From CAVPCZ01 sp963779225 (lineage in GTDB: Bacteria; Bacteroidota; Ignavibacteria; UBA10030; UBA6906), in NCBI GenBank assembly GCA_963779225.1, contig CAVZWW010000003.1:682001-746000 (forward strand): DNA of 64,000 nt. Direction: 5' to 3'. The translations under genes and the position numbers were made by a program. This document shows, piece by piece, positions 10,101 to 19,337 of the stretch (positions are counted from its first letter, which is position 1; each line of letters begins with the position of its first letter). The notes below the pieces were generated by a model, which worked only from the letters and a program-made list of their open reading frames with translations, had not been told where the DNA came from and ran no database searches.

Positions 10101-11702
10101 TTCGATGTCACCGTTCATTCCCGGGGGACGCCGCTCAACATCCTGGATCCCCTGCTGCCCAATTTCAATCAGATATCCGGCACGCTGGAATGTGACCTGA
10201 GCATACAGGGAACCGTACGCCTTCCGCGTTACGGAGGGAGTCTTCGTCTGGCGGATTGTCAATTCCTGTTCGAACCGAACAACATGGCATACCGGGTGGA
10301 AGGAACATTCGAAGCGGCGGGCAACCGGATCCGCGTTGTGGAGGCAACCGTCCGGAATGTGCCGGGTGACGAGCGCGATGGTGCGATCGGTCTGGTGCGT
10401 CTTGGAGGCGACTTCATGTTGCGTGATTTTACACCGGGAGATTTCAATCTCTCGGCGACAGGTCAAATTCACGTGATCAAAGAAGCCACGCGCAAGTCGT
10501 CACTGGCCATGTACGGCAATCTCTTTGCGGAAACCGGTCCGCGCGGCCTGCGTTTTACCGGCGACATTTCCCGGTCGCTGCTCAGAGGCCAGCTGATCCT
10601 CCGGAATTCCAGTCTGATTTTCCCCCCCACACAGAAGGTGGTCTCGGAGGAGTCGGCGCTTTCCGTACCGATCATCGTGTATGATGACACGTCCAAATAC
10701 GGAGAGAAAGAGGCCCTCTCGGCGGCGGATATCTATTTTCGCGCGCAGGCCGACACGAACGGTGCGCAGGGGGAAAAGGAGCTGGAGGGAGCAACGTCGT
10801 TTCTGGACGGTCTCCGGTATGATCTGGATATCGAGGCGACCGGCGGCGACACGGAAATCCGGATGATTTTCAATCCGATCTCCAGCGAGGAACTCATGGC
10901 GACAATCGACGGCAAGTTTTCGATCACCGAAGACGGCCGGCGATGGCTCGGCGACCTGCGTGTCAGCCGTGCCTACTACAGCTTCTACCGGCGTTTCGAT
11001 GCCGAGGGACGGATCCGTTTTACCGGCGATTTTATGAATCCGGAAATGGATATCACCGCAACCTACCGCGGTTCGCGCACCGTGCGCGATACGGTGCTCG
11101 GGGATAAGGATGAACGGGTGGTCGTGACCATCAGGATCACCGGCACCCGCAATGAGCCGAAGCTCGCAATGAATCTGACCATCGACGATGTGGACTACAG
11201 CGCCTACCAGGGGGTCAACAAATCCAATGATGTCCAATCGGACGCCATCGGATTCATCATCTACGGGTCGTTCCCGTTGACTACTGTGCAGCGGGGCGAC
11301 GTGTCGGCGGAAGTTGAAAAAACACTCCGGAAATCACTTCTGACCGGGGCATCTTCCCTGTTGACCGGTACACTGTCGGAATTTCTGCGGAGTCAGACGG
11401 GATTCATCAGTTCCGTGGAGCTCGATTTCAACGCGAAAACCGGACGGAGTGAGTCGGCGGATATCCGTCTGAGCGGACAGGCCTGGAGCGGATACTGGCG
11501 GTACGGCGGGCAGATTCTGGACGATCCGCTGGGGAACGCCAACTTCAGCGTGCTGTATTCCTTCGGATCAATTTTCCAGAAGCCGTCCCTGCGCAATCTG
11601 ATGATGGAGCTGGAGAGCAAGATTGAGCGGGGGACGTTCGGGCAGGCCAACGATCTGCGGCGCACCAATTCCGCGCGGATGTTCTACCGGTTCTCCTTCT
11701 GA
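7152..11702 (+). CDS. tamB: TamB-like translocation and assembly module protein
   Basis: Large AsmA-like/TamB envelope protein (1516 residues) that bridges the inner and outer membranes, implicated in outer-membrane protein insertion or phospholipid transport. One N-terminal membrane helix (about residues 10-30) is followed by long, repetitive beta-rich sequence and the conserved C-terminal DUF490 region from about residue 1150, with FTGDFMNPEMDITATY, a GTRNEPKLAMNL-type strand and the ends FRSQTGFISSVELDF and RMFYRFSF. TamB proteins are usually 1100-1500 residues. No tamA (Omp85) gene lies beside it. It starts 3 nt after rfaE2, so it is likely co-transcribed with the heptose genes. Confidence 0.9.
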   Translation: MRVFKSILRGILYLMGGSLLVLLLLAAFTQTQFFRDRLRTYALVQMDSLLAADVYLGDISGNLVTGFSVNGVSVSVNGDTLLAAKELGIRYNLFEIPAKTISVHSLMLENPVVRLLRRRSGVWNFEEIVRPKPPDSTHTAPFDWAVLVSRLELRNASIRVVDSTHEGTVTASPAGCIDYSNLSLSGVNLALSFRMQNGGYRAGITRCAFAIDGTPLRLRHLSGDVLVDTTGALVDDIRMVTGRSQLTLSTSLRGMDLLSGIRLGALSVCSTTVDLRIVELDFAELGCCLPAVDFLKGTIRGSLVVAGPFGALPVRKLDLEFGQSRLQLDGTVSNLHDPEHLALDVRLTDCQILPGDPLALMPSFDLPDFRSVGPVRLNGTYAGTPLDFRTQLTAETEAGTIRTGDVELRIGGPEILRYRGVVEVQALDLARFVDDQGLESRLHGAITVDGSGVTMEGMNATFRATLDSSFFRGLPVTRAEAVVHARPRSIQGSLQLGVANTSLQLTGQLVGRSGARPQFTVEGSMASLNLADLLHDAAHESDLNMTLRVSGTGTTLATLGGEILATLSASSYREHTIEDGDLHVVLDQSDSLHRNLDVTSPVLDASLHGKFDFSYLRQLVTFEVQNARLAISERYAVFDSLFLTTSIDTLELRSLRKALMASPQSLDCEYSVQVKDLQLLSLVLGERQFNGSGVLAGTLVGNYDRLSSSTRLTVKEFFYGDVAAGMLIEDGEAVIEAEGLTPDRSFATTDLHCQVRARRFDISSTQLDSIQADVRIEGQHAVYAARAALHPAARSIIQGEARLQGDSLLCTVHTLSAAYADFAWHEEDSAQVIISRERIALSGLSLRRNDERIYAGGSLNKAGQLQATMTGTALQMDGLQYLLAEEELSAGQRAFGGTLGVDVSVSGTLERPEILASIDVQDMAIRAVPFGTVRGTVQYVDHGLMLHVSGDTPGGPVVDGPELTIDGTIPLGRSGNRSDAEREFDVTVHSRGTPLNILDPLLPNFNQISGTLECDLSIQGTVRLPRYGGSLRLADCQFLFEPNNMAYRVEGTFEAAGNRIRVVEATVRNVPGDERDGAIGLVRLGGDFMLRDFTPGDFNLSATGQIHVIKEATRKSSLAMYGNLFAETGPRGLRFTGDISRSLLRGQLILRNSSLIFPPTQKVVSEESALSVPIIVYDDTSKYGEKEALSAADIYFRAQADTNGAQGEKELEGATSFLDGLRYDLDIEATGGDTEIRMIFNPISSEELMATIDGKFSITEDGRRWLGDLRVSRAYYSFYRRFDAEGRIRFTGDFMNPEMDITATYRGSRTVRDTVLGDKDERVVVTIRITGTRNEPKLAMNLTIDDVDYSAYQGVNKSNDVQSDAIGFIIYGSFPLTTVQRGDVSAEVEKTLRKSLLTGASSLLTGTLSEFLRSQTGFISSVELDFNAKTGRSESADIRLSGQAWSGYWRYGGQILDDPLGNANFSVLYSFGSIFQKPSLRNLMMELESKIERGTFGQANDLRRTNSARMFYRFSF

Positions 11703-11710
11703 GTCACACA

Positions 11711-11730
11711 CCGGGGGGGTAACCTCCCGG
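11711..11730 (+). terminator. stable hairpin with GUAA tetraloop between tamB and rnr
   Basis: CCGGGGGG / CCTCCCGG form an 8-bp stem (one G-U pair) closed by a GTAA loop of the GNRA type. There is no clean T-run after it (CTCTCACGTTTC), so it may be a weak terminator, an mRNA-stabilising element or a processing site in the leader of the RNase R gene. Confidence 0.5.
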
Positions 11731-11764
11731 CTCTCACGTTTCGAGTTTATGAAAGACCCCGGTT

Positions 11765-13927
11765 ATGCGGGAAATGAAAAAAGTTGTTCTCGGATATCTC
11801 TCCGCCCACTCGCGATCGAAGATCACACTGAAAGATCTCGCACGCGCCGTAAAAGTCTCCGGCAAAGAGCAATTCGGCACTCTCCGCCGGTTGATTGAGC
11901 AGATGAAGCGGGAGGGAATCGTGGCGGCCGATGAGCGGGGCCGGATCGGCTATGTCGCGGAACGGAAGCGCGCAAAGGAACCGATCTCGCGAAACGTGAT
12001 CGCACCGGTCACGATCACCCGCCGCGGCATGGGGATTGTCCGTCCGGAAGGGTGGACCGAAGAAATCCAGATCGGTCCGAGATCCCTGCGCACCGCGTTG
12101 CCCGGCGACGTGGTGGAGGTGATTCCGTTTGCGCGTCCGCGCAAGCACAAACCCGGTGAGCCGATCGAGGGGGAAGTGGTTCGCGTGGTGAGCCGCACCA
12201 TCACCCGGATAACCGGACGTATGGATGTACGCCGGGACTTCGCGTTTGTCGTTCCGGACGATCGCCGCATGCCCCGTGACATCTTTCTTTCCCCCGCCGA
12301 GGCGCGAAAAGCCAAACCCGGTGACAAAGTTGTGGTGGAACTTCTTCCCTGGGAGGATGCCGGCATGAATCCCGAGGGGACGGTGGTGGAAGTTCTCGGG
12401 CCGTCGGGTGATGCGCGCGTCGAAGTGCTGAGCGTTGCGCGCAGCTTCGGCCTTCCTGCCGGTTTCCCGCATGTGGTCGAAGCGGAAGCGGCGTCGCTTC
12501 CCGGAAGCATTCCTGCGGCGGAAATCGCCGCACGGACGGATCTGCGGGCCGTTACGACATTCACCATTGATCCCGAAGACGCCAGAGATTTTGACGATGC
12601 CCTCTCCTGCGAAGTGATGCCGGACGGGCGTTACCGCCTCGGCGTGCATATCGCCGATGTGAGTTATTATGTGCGGGAGGGAACCGAGCTGGACCGTGAG
12701 GCGTATGCGCGCGGCACCAGCGTGTATCTTGTCAACGAAGTCATTCCCATGCTTCCGGAAAAACTCTCCAACGATCTGTGCAGCCTCCGGCCCCGCGAAG
12801 ACCGGCTGACATACAGCGTGCTGATGGAGATCACACCGGACGGCAGGGTGGATGATGTGCGTTTTGAGCGCACCGTGATTCACAGCAAACACCGCTTTTC
12901 GTATGAAGAGGCACAGCAGAATCTCACCACGGGTGCGGGTGAGTACAACGAAGAGCTCGGACGTTTGCATGCCCTGGCCCGCAACCTCTACAAACGCCGC
13001 CGGAAGAACGGCAGTCTCGATTTTGACACTTCCGAGGTGAAATTCACCTTTGACAAGCAGGGGCTTCCTGACGGAATCATCAAGAAGACGCGGCTTGACG
13101 CTCACCGGCTCGTGGAGGAATGCATGCTGCTGGCCAATAAGTGCGTGGCGCAGCATGTCGGAAAAATGAAAACCGGGGGCGACCCACATCCGTTTCTTTA
13201 CCGCGTCCATGATCGCCCCGATCCGGGAAAGCTCCGCGATCTCGGCAACTTCGTGAAGCAATTCGGCTTTTCCCTCGATGTCAAAGAGGGTGTCTCGTCG
13301 CGCCAGCTGCAAAAGCTGCTGGACAGTGTGAAGGGAACGGAAGTGGAAGAGGTCATCACCGAGGTGGCGCTCCGGTCCATGGCCAAAGCGGTGTACGCGG
13401 AAAAAAACATCGGCCACTACGGATTGGCGTTCCGCGACTACACACACTTCACTTCACCGATCCGGCGTTATCCCGATCTGGTGGTGCACCGGTTACTCGA
13501 TGAATACAGCCGCGCGCCCGTAGCCGCGCGCACCGTTCAGATGCGTGCCCGCATGCCGGTCATTGCACGGCAATCGTCCGATCGCGAACGGCTGGCCGTC
13601 GAGGCCGAACGCGCTTCGGTGAAGGTGATGCAGATCGAATACATGAAGAGGCATATCGGCGACGAATTCGAGGGAGTGATTGCAGGTGTGACGGATTTCG
13701 GTCTTTTTGTGGAACTCCCGGACCTGTTGATCCAGGGGTTAATTCGGGTCCGGGATCTGGCGGATGATTACTACCTGTTCGACCAGAAACAGTACGCGCT
13801 CCGTGGCCGTTCCCGCGGGCAGGTATACCGGCTTGGCGACCATGTACGCATCAAAGTGCTCGCAGTTGACCCCGAAACCCGCGAATTAGACCTGGAATTG
13901 CTTGCCGACAGGGGGAGGAACTTTTAA
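11765..13927 (+). CDS. rnr: ribonuclease R (RNB family 3'-5' exoribonuclease)
   Basis: Processive exonuclease degrading structured RNA. Order: N-terminal winged-helix-like segment (ITLKDLARAVKVSGKEQF), cold-shock/OB domains, RNB catalytic domain starting near residue 265 with DPEDARDFDDALS (metal-binding Asp cluster), VHIADVSYYVREGTELDREA and FTSPIRRYPDLVVHR, and a C-terminal S1 RNA-binding domain (about residues 632-715: FEGVIAGVTDFGLFVELP). The 720 residues match RNase R. The ATG at 11765 is chosen; ATG at 11774 is equally possible. It follows tamB by 62 nt containing a strong hairpin, which may tie expression to its own RNase activity (inference). Confidence 0.95.
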   Translation: MREMKKVVLGYLSAHSRSKITLKDLARAVKVSGKEQFGTLRRLIEQMKREGIVAADERGRIGYVAERKRAKEPISRNVIAPVTITRRGMGIVRPEGWTEEIQIGPRSLRTALPGDVVEVIPFARPRKHKPGEPIEGEVVRVVSRTITRITGRMDVRRDFAFVVPDDRRMPRDIFLSPAEARKAKPGDKVVVELLPWEDAGMNPEGTVVEVLGPSGDARVEVLSVARSFGLPAGFPHVVEAEAASLPGSIPAAEIAARTDLRAVTTFTIDPEDARDFDDALSCEVMPDGRYRLGVHIADVSYYVREGTELDREAYARGTSVYLVNEVIPMLPEKLSNDLCSLRPREDRLTYSVLMEITPDGRVDDVRFERTVIHSKHRFSYEEAQQNLTTGAGEYNEELGRLHALARNLYKRRRKNGSLDFDTSEVKFTFDKQGLPDGIIKKTRLDAHRLVEECMLLANKCVAQHVGKMKTGGDPHPFLYRVHDRPDPGKLRDLGNFVKQFGFSLDVKEGVSSRQLQKLLDSVKGTEVEEVITEVALRSMAKAVYAEKNIGHYGLAFRDYTHFTSPIRRYPDLVVHRLLDEYSRAPVAARTVQMRARMPVIARQSSDRERLAVEAERASVKVMQIEYMKRHIGDEFEGVIAGVTDFGLFVELPDLLIQGLIRVRDLADDYYLFDQKQYALRGRSRGQVYRLGDHVRIKVLAVDPETRELDLELLADRGRNF

Positions 13928-13989
13928 TTTAGGGCAATGTTTCATATATTATTACAGTAGAGCGGAACCCACAATTGCGCCAAGAGTAT

Positions 13990-16900
13990 ATGAAGAGAAC
14001 GATATCTGCCGTGCTGCTGGCGGTCCTGCTCGTTGCGCTGGACGGGGTGCCTGCAAACGCCCAATCGGACAACTTCGGCAAGAACAAGGTCCAGTACTCC
14101 AAGTTCAGCTGGTCGTATCGTGCAAACCGACCATTTTGATATTTACTTTTCGGAGGGCGGCAAGGATCTGGCCGAGTTCACAGCCCTCGCCGCAGAATCC
14201 GCATACACCTCCATCAGCACATTGTTCCGTTATCAGCTGGTGACCCGGGTCCCGTTCATTGTGTACAACTCGCATAACGATTTTCAGCAGACCAACGTTA
14301 TCAGCGAGTATCTCGAAGAGGGCATCGGGGGGGTCACCGAGCTGTTCAAGAACCGCGTGGTGGTCCCGTTTGAAGGAGACTATCGCAAATTCCGCCATGT
14401 GATCCACCACGAGCTGGTGCACGCCGTGATCAATGACATGTTCTACGGCGGCAGTATCCAGTCCATCATCTCCAACAATATCACCCTCCAGCTTCCCCTC
14501 TGGTTCAACGAAGGCCTTGCGGAGTTTGAAGCGCTGCGTTGGGACACCGATTCCGACATGTTCCTCCGTGACGCCACCGTTCACGAATACCTCCCGCCAA
14601 TCAACCGGCTGTACGGATACTTTGCCTACCGCGGGGGTCAATCGGTGTTCTGGTTTATCGCCAACAAGTACGGGGAACAGAAGATTGGCGAGATACTGAA
14701 CAGGATCAAAAGCACTCGCAGTGTCGAAGCCGGCATCCGCGGATCCATCGGGTTGAGTCTTGAGGAACTCTCCGAGCGCTGGGAGAAGGAACAGAAGATT
14801 CTGTACTGGCCCGATATTGCGAAGCGGGAAGATCCGGCCGACTATGCGCGCCGCCTGACGGAGCATAAGAAAGAGGGGGGCTTCTATAATACCAGTCCGG
14901 CCATCTCCCCGCAGGGAGACAAGATCGCCTTTATTTCGAACCGGTACGACTATTTCGACGTTTTTGTGATGAATGCCATTGACGGTTCACAGCTTACGAA
15001 GATCATCGACGGACAGCAAACGGTCAATTTCGAAGAGCTGCATCTGCTCACGCCGGGCATCAGCTGGTCGCCGGACGGCAGGAGAATCGCCATAGCCGCA
15101 AAGTCCGGCGAAGCGGATGCGATTCTCCTGATTGACGTCAGGAGCGGCGAGATGGAGAAGCTGACCTTCAAGCTGGACGGCATCTTCTCGGTCGACTGGT
15201 CGCCCAAAGGAGACGCCCTCACATTCATCGGCAACACGACGCGTCAATCCGACGTGTACGTCTACGAGTTTGCATCAAAGGCGCTGACCAACCTGACGGA
15301 CGACGTGTTCAGCGACGAGCAGCCGTCCTGGTCCGCCGACGGAAAAACCGTGTACTATGCCTCCGACCGCGACGGGCATCTGAACGGGGAAGCGGTTGCG
15401 GTCAGAAATGTCCGTGCACATCAGATGGACCTGTACAGTGTCGACACGGCGACAAAGAACGTCCGGCGGCTCACGGACTGGGACGGGAGCGACGAGACGT
15501 CACCCGTCGCCTCCCCCGACGGCAGGAAGCTGCTGTTCGTGTCGGACCGCAACGGCATCAACAATATTTACACGCTGGATCTGGACTCTCTCAAGGCGCG
15601 TCCGGTAACGAATTCCCTGAGCGGGGTGTACCAGCTCTCCCTTTCGTCCGATGGCACCAAGCTCGCCTTCTCGTCTTTGAGTCATGCCGGGTTTGACATC
15701 TTTCTGATGCGGAGCCCGTTTGAGCGTGACATCAAGACCGCCGAGCTGGAGCCCACACTCTTCAGGCAGAACAAGAATGCACCTCCGCCACCCGTTCCCG
15801 CTCCGGTCGCGGTGTCACAGCCGGCGGAGGGGCAGCAGGACACCACACAGCTGTACGGCAAAGACATCCAGCTTGACTTCTCCAACTACGTGTTTGCCGA
15901 CGCACATCCCGAGAACGTGCCCAAGGATTCGCTGATAGCCCGGTTGCCGCAGATCGCCGGCAATCTGGACGAGGACGGCAACTACCGGGTCAAAAAATAC
16001 AAACTGAATTTTACCCCGGACATTGTGTACGGCAACGCAGGCTATGACACGTTTTATGGTGTCAGCGGGTCCACGATCATGGCGTTCAGTGATTTGATGG
16101 GCGATCATCAGATCATCTTTGCGACGAACCTGTTACTGGATCTGAAGAACAGCGACTACGCACTGCAGTATTACTATCTTCCGGAGAGGATCGACTACGG
16201 TATCGGCGGATTCCATTCCGCACGTTTCGTGATCGTGAACGATATCTTCGGCGGCAGCCTGTACCGGTTCCGCACATACGGGGGGAGCATCTCCGCTTCG
16301 TATCCGTTCAACCGGTTCGACCGTGTCGAGTTCGCTCTGAGCGGATTCAGCATTTCCAAAGAGAATCTTGACCAGCCGAACTTCCCGTCGCAGAACCGCA
16401 CCGTCATCGTTCCCGGGATCAGCTACACGCACGATACATCGCTGTGGGGAATGCTCTCTCCGATGGTGGGGACGCGATACCGGTTTGATCTGTTCGGCAC
16501 ACCCAGACTGGGGCGCGATGGTCTGAGCTTCGTCAATGTGACCGCGGATTATCGAACGTACCTCCGGCTCGGCAGGAACTACAGTGTGGCAATACGTTTT
16601 TCAGGTGGCGGAAGTTTCGGCATGAATCCGCAGAAGTTCATCATTGGCGGTGTGGATAGCTGGATCAACTACACGATTGAAGGCGGGTACATCCCGCTGG
16701 ATAACGCGGAGGACTATCTCTTCCTGCAGAGCGGACTGCCGTTGCGGGGGTACAATTACAATGCGGCCATCGGTTCCCGGTACGGCTTGTTCAATTTCGA
16801 ATTGCGGTATCCCCTGTTTGCGTTCCTGCAGGCCGGCCCGCTCCCCATAGGGCTGCAGAGTCTGGGAGGGGTGATGTTCTTTGATATGGGATCGGCCTGG

Positions 16901-17098
16901 AACAACGAGAGGGATTTGGTGGCATTTACCAGGGATGCCGATGGAAAAAACGTCACGCGCGATCTGCTTATGGGGATGGGGACTGGGGCACGCATTTATT
17001 TCCTGGCGTTCCTGGTGCGGTTTGATGTCGCGTGGGCGTGGAACCTCCAGAAATTTTCACAGCCAAAGTATTACTTCTCGCTGGGGTACGATTTCTGA
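13990..17098 (+). CDS. surface metallopeptidase (MA-type)/TolB-like propeller/beta-barrel protein, with frameshift near 14119
   Basis: A signal peptide starts at ATG 13990 (KRTISAVLLAVLLVALDG, cleavage near NAQ) and its frame stops at 14139. The rest of the protein is in the +1 frame, open from before 14033 to 17098. Removing one base near 14119 joins YSKFSWSY to VQTDHFDIYFSEGG, the expected mature start, and gives 1035 residues. The body has an HExxH zinc peptidase motif (HHELVHAV, about residue 139), TolB/PD40 beta-propeller repeats (SPAISPQGDKIAFISNR, SWSPDGRR, SWSADGKTVYYASDRDG), a Pro-rich linker, and a C-terminal Omp85-like barrel (GSRYGLFNFELRYPLFAF, ending YYFSLGYDF). The body shows no decay, which suggests sequence error, recent mutation or programmed shifting. 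Family known from Ignavibacteria-like genomes; substrate unknown. Confidence 0.8.
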
Positions 17099-17120
17099 CC
17101 CCCGGCGCGCCCGGGGTCAG
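17095..17120. terminator. bidirectional hairpin terminator containing both stop codons
   Basis: CTGACCCC (17095-17102) and GGGGTCAG (17113-17120) form an 8-bp perfect stem around a GC-rich 10-nt loop. The TGA of the plus-strand surface peptidase gene (17096-17098) and the TGA of the minus-strand kinase gene (17119-17117) sit in opposite arms. Confidence 0.6.
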
Positions 17121-18592
17121 TTGATCGGCAGCCGGACGGTAAACACGGATCCCTTCTTCGGTTCGCTGGCGACGGTGATTGTTCCCCGGTGCAACTCCAC
17201 AATCCACTTCGCAATGGACAGGCCCAGGCCTGTCCCCCCCATTTCGCGCGAGCGCGCCTTGTCCACCCGATAGAACCGGTCGAAAATCTTCTCCACGTCC
17301 TCCGGGGGAATCCCGATCCCGGTATCCTCGATGCGGAACACCACCGAGCCGTTTTGACGTTCCATCGCCAGCTTGACGACCCCTCCCGGAGGAGTGTACT
17401 TGATGGCATTGTCGATCAGATTGAGAAACAGCTGCCGCAGCCGCATCCGGTCGCCGACGATCACCATAGGCGTATTGGCAAGCAGGACCACCTTGATGCT
17501 CTTACTGTTTGCGAGCATCGCTCCGTCTTCATACAGCTCATCGACCATTGCTTTGAGATCCACCTCGGAAAACTCCGCAGCACCCTCACCACGGTCCGCC
17601 TTTGCGAGCGTCAGCAGGTTGTCGATAATGGCGGTCAGGCGGAGGATTTCCTCCAGCCCGCTTTCCAGCACCCGGCGGTATTCTTCGGGTGATTTCCTGC
17701 TGCGCAGGGCAAGCTCGATCTCACCGCGCATAATGGTGAGCGGAGTGCGCAATTCATGCGAGGCATCCGCTGAAAACTGGCGTACGCGGCCAAAGGAGTC
17801 GTGCAGACGTCCGATCATGTCATTGATGGTCACGGTCAGACGTCCGATCTCATCATCCACGTTCTGTACGGGGATGGTCTGGTCGAGATTCTCGGCCGTG
17901 ATCCTGCGCGCGCGCGTTGTTACCTCATCGACCTGCTGGAGAGATGTCTTTGCCAGGGCCAGCCCGCCGATCACGGAAAGGGCCACGGCGATGGGAATCA
18001 GAATCAGAAAGATCACATAAAGGCTGCCGAGCAGGTCTCGCAGGTCGGCAAGCGGATACCCGATGGCGTAGGTGAAGTCTCTGTCGCGTGTGGCCGCCAC
18101 CCGGATCGGCTCTCCGTTCACCTCAACGGTGGTCAGCACAATCGCGTTTACGCTGATACTGTCCGTGATGCGAAGGCTATCGGGGATGAGACTGTAGGAG
18201 CGATACAGGATGTTTCCGCGCCGGTCGGAGAACTGGATATAGGTCTTTTTCGGGCTTTGCAGGCTGTGCCGGAACAGCTGATTCCAGATTTCGTCTGCCT
18301 GCTGCATTGAGGAATCGTCGTCGACAGGGAGCGGTCCGACCATACGCGGGGGAAGTTTTTTGCTGACGATCGCCCCTGTGGATCCTCTTCCCTGTTTCAC
18401 CTTGTTCGCCTGCGGCTCGATGAAATCCCGCATCCAGCGGGCTTCGGCCTTCAGGGAAAGGTCCAGGTTCTCTGAGAGGGTTTTTCCGGTGAAGTAGTAG
18501 GAGACGACGCCGAACAGCACCAACGTCGATAGCAGCAGCAGGGAATACCAGAACGTGAGACGGGTACGGACGGAGCGGAGGCGGAAGGGCAT
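17117..18592 (-). CDS. sensor histidine kinase
   Basis: Membrane sensor of an OmpR-type two-component system. Membrane helix 1 is at about residues 13-34, a periplasmic sensor domain of about 150 residues follows, and helix 2 is at about 190-212. Then come a HAMP linker, a HisKA H-box with His279 (SADASHELRTPLTIM), the N-box NLIDNAIKYTP, G1 DTGIGIP, F-box IFDRFYRVD and G2 GGTGLGLS. All catalytic residues are present, so it should be active. It starts 3 nt after the response regulator gene, so the two form one operon with the regulator first. It resembles the CusS/ArlS class; the signal is not evident. Confidence 0.95.
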   Translation of the reverse strand: MPFRLRSVRTRLTFWYSLLLLSTLVLFGVVSYYFTGKTLSENLDLSLKAEARWMRDFIEPQANKVKQGRGSTGAIVSKKLPPRMVGPLPVDDDSSMQQADEIWNQLFRHSLQSPKKTYIQFSDRRGNILYRSYSLIPDSLRITDSISVNAIVLTTVEVNGEPIRVAATRDRDFTYAIGYPLADLRDLLGSLYVIFLILIPIAVALSVIGGLALAKTSLQQVDEVTTRARRITAENLDQTIPVQNVDDEIGRLTVTINDMIGRLHDSFGRVRQFSADASHELRTPLTIMRGEIELALRSRKSPEEYRRVLESGLEEILRLTAIIDNLLTLAKADRGEGAAEFSEVDLKAMVDELYEDGAMLANSKSIKVVLLANTPMVIVGDRMRLRQLFLNLIDNAIKYTPPGGVVKLAMERQNGSVVFRIEDTGIGIPPEDVEKIFDRFYRVDKARSREMGGTGLGLSIAKWIVELHRGTITVASEPKKGSVFTVRLPIN

Positions 18593-18595
18593 GCG

Positions 18596-19267
18596 CTACT
18601 CCTCCTTCAGGACATACCCGACACCGCGGACGGTGTGGATCAGTTTCCTGTCGAAACCGGTGTCCACCTTGTTCCGGAGATGATTGATGTACACGTCAAT
18701 AAGGTTCGTCCCGGTGTCGAAGTGGTAGTCCCAGATATGTTCTGCAATGATCGTGCGGCTCAGCACACGTTCCTTGTTACGGAGGAAGAACTCGAGCAGG
18801 GCATACTCTTTCGTTGTCAGGTCGATGATGCGTGTTCCGCGTCGTGCTTTGTGGGTGACGGTATCCAGCTCGAGATCGGCGAGGGTCAGAAGAGTGGTCT
18901 TTTCCTGGGTGCCCCGCCGGAGGAGCGAACGTACACGTGCCAGCAGTTCGGCAAAGGCGAACGGCTTGGTCAAATAATCGTCTGCCCCGCTATCGAGCCC
19001 GGCAACCTTGTCTTCCGTCGCGGTTTTCGCCGTGAGCATAAGGATGGGGGTGGCGCGTTTCCGTGCGCGGAGTTCGCGGGTGACGTCGATCCCGCTTTTA
19101 CCGGGGAGCATGACATCGAGAATAATCACGTCGTAGTGTTGTGCCCCGGCCATGGAAAGCCCGGACTCGCCGTCGTGCGCCACGTCCACGGTATGATGCT
19201 CTTCTTCCAGGCCCTGCTGGATGAACCGTGCGACTTTCTTTTCGTCTTCGACGATGAGGATACGCAT
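18596..19267 (-). CDS. OmpR/PhoB-family response regulator
   Basis: Receiver domain with acidic pair ED near residue 7, phospho-acceptor Asp51 (IILDVMLPGKSG), Thr in LTAKTA and Lys in YLTKPF, followed by a winged-helix DNA-binding domain (LTTKEYALLEFFLRN, LSRTIIAEHIWDYHFDTGTNLIDVYINHLRNKVD, HTVRGVGYVL). 223 residues, normal length. It acts as a transcription factor after phosphorylation by the adjacent kinase. It is divergent from the TatT-TRAP operon with about 70 bp between them, so that operon is a candidate target (inference). Confidence 0.96.
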   Translation of the reverse strand: MRILIVEDEKKVARFIQQGLEEEHHTVDVAHDGESGLSMAGAQHYDVIILDVMLPGKSGIDVTRELRARKRATPILMLTAKTATEDKVAGLDSGADDYLTKPFAFAELLARVRSLLRRGTQEKTTLLTLADLELDTVTHKARRGTRIIDLTTKEYALLEFFLRNKERVLSRTIIAEHIWDYHFDTGTNLIDVYINHLRNKVDTGFDRKLIHTVRGVGYVLKEE

Positions 19268-19296
19268 ACCCGAAAGGTAGCAGAAATCCGGTCAAG

Positions 19297-19325
19297 TTGC
19301 TATCCTACACAGTTTTCGCTATATT
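19297..19325 (+). promoter_or_regulatory. predicted promoter of the TatT-TRAP operon
   Basis: TTGCTA (19297-19302), 17 bp, TATATT (19320-19325). The ATG at 19338 begins only 12 nt after the -10 box and has no SD, implying a nearly leaderless transcript. Confidence 0.6.
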
Positions 19326-19337
19326 TCTTAACATCTT

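Noticed and set aside
11747..13447. A 566-codon open frame opposite rnr
   Set aside because: RNase R motifs are fully intact on the plus strand; the reverse frame has His- and Arg-rich composition typical of an antisense shadow in G+C-rich DNA.
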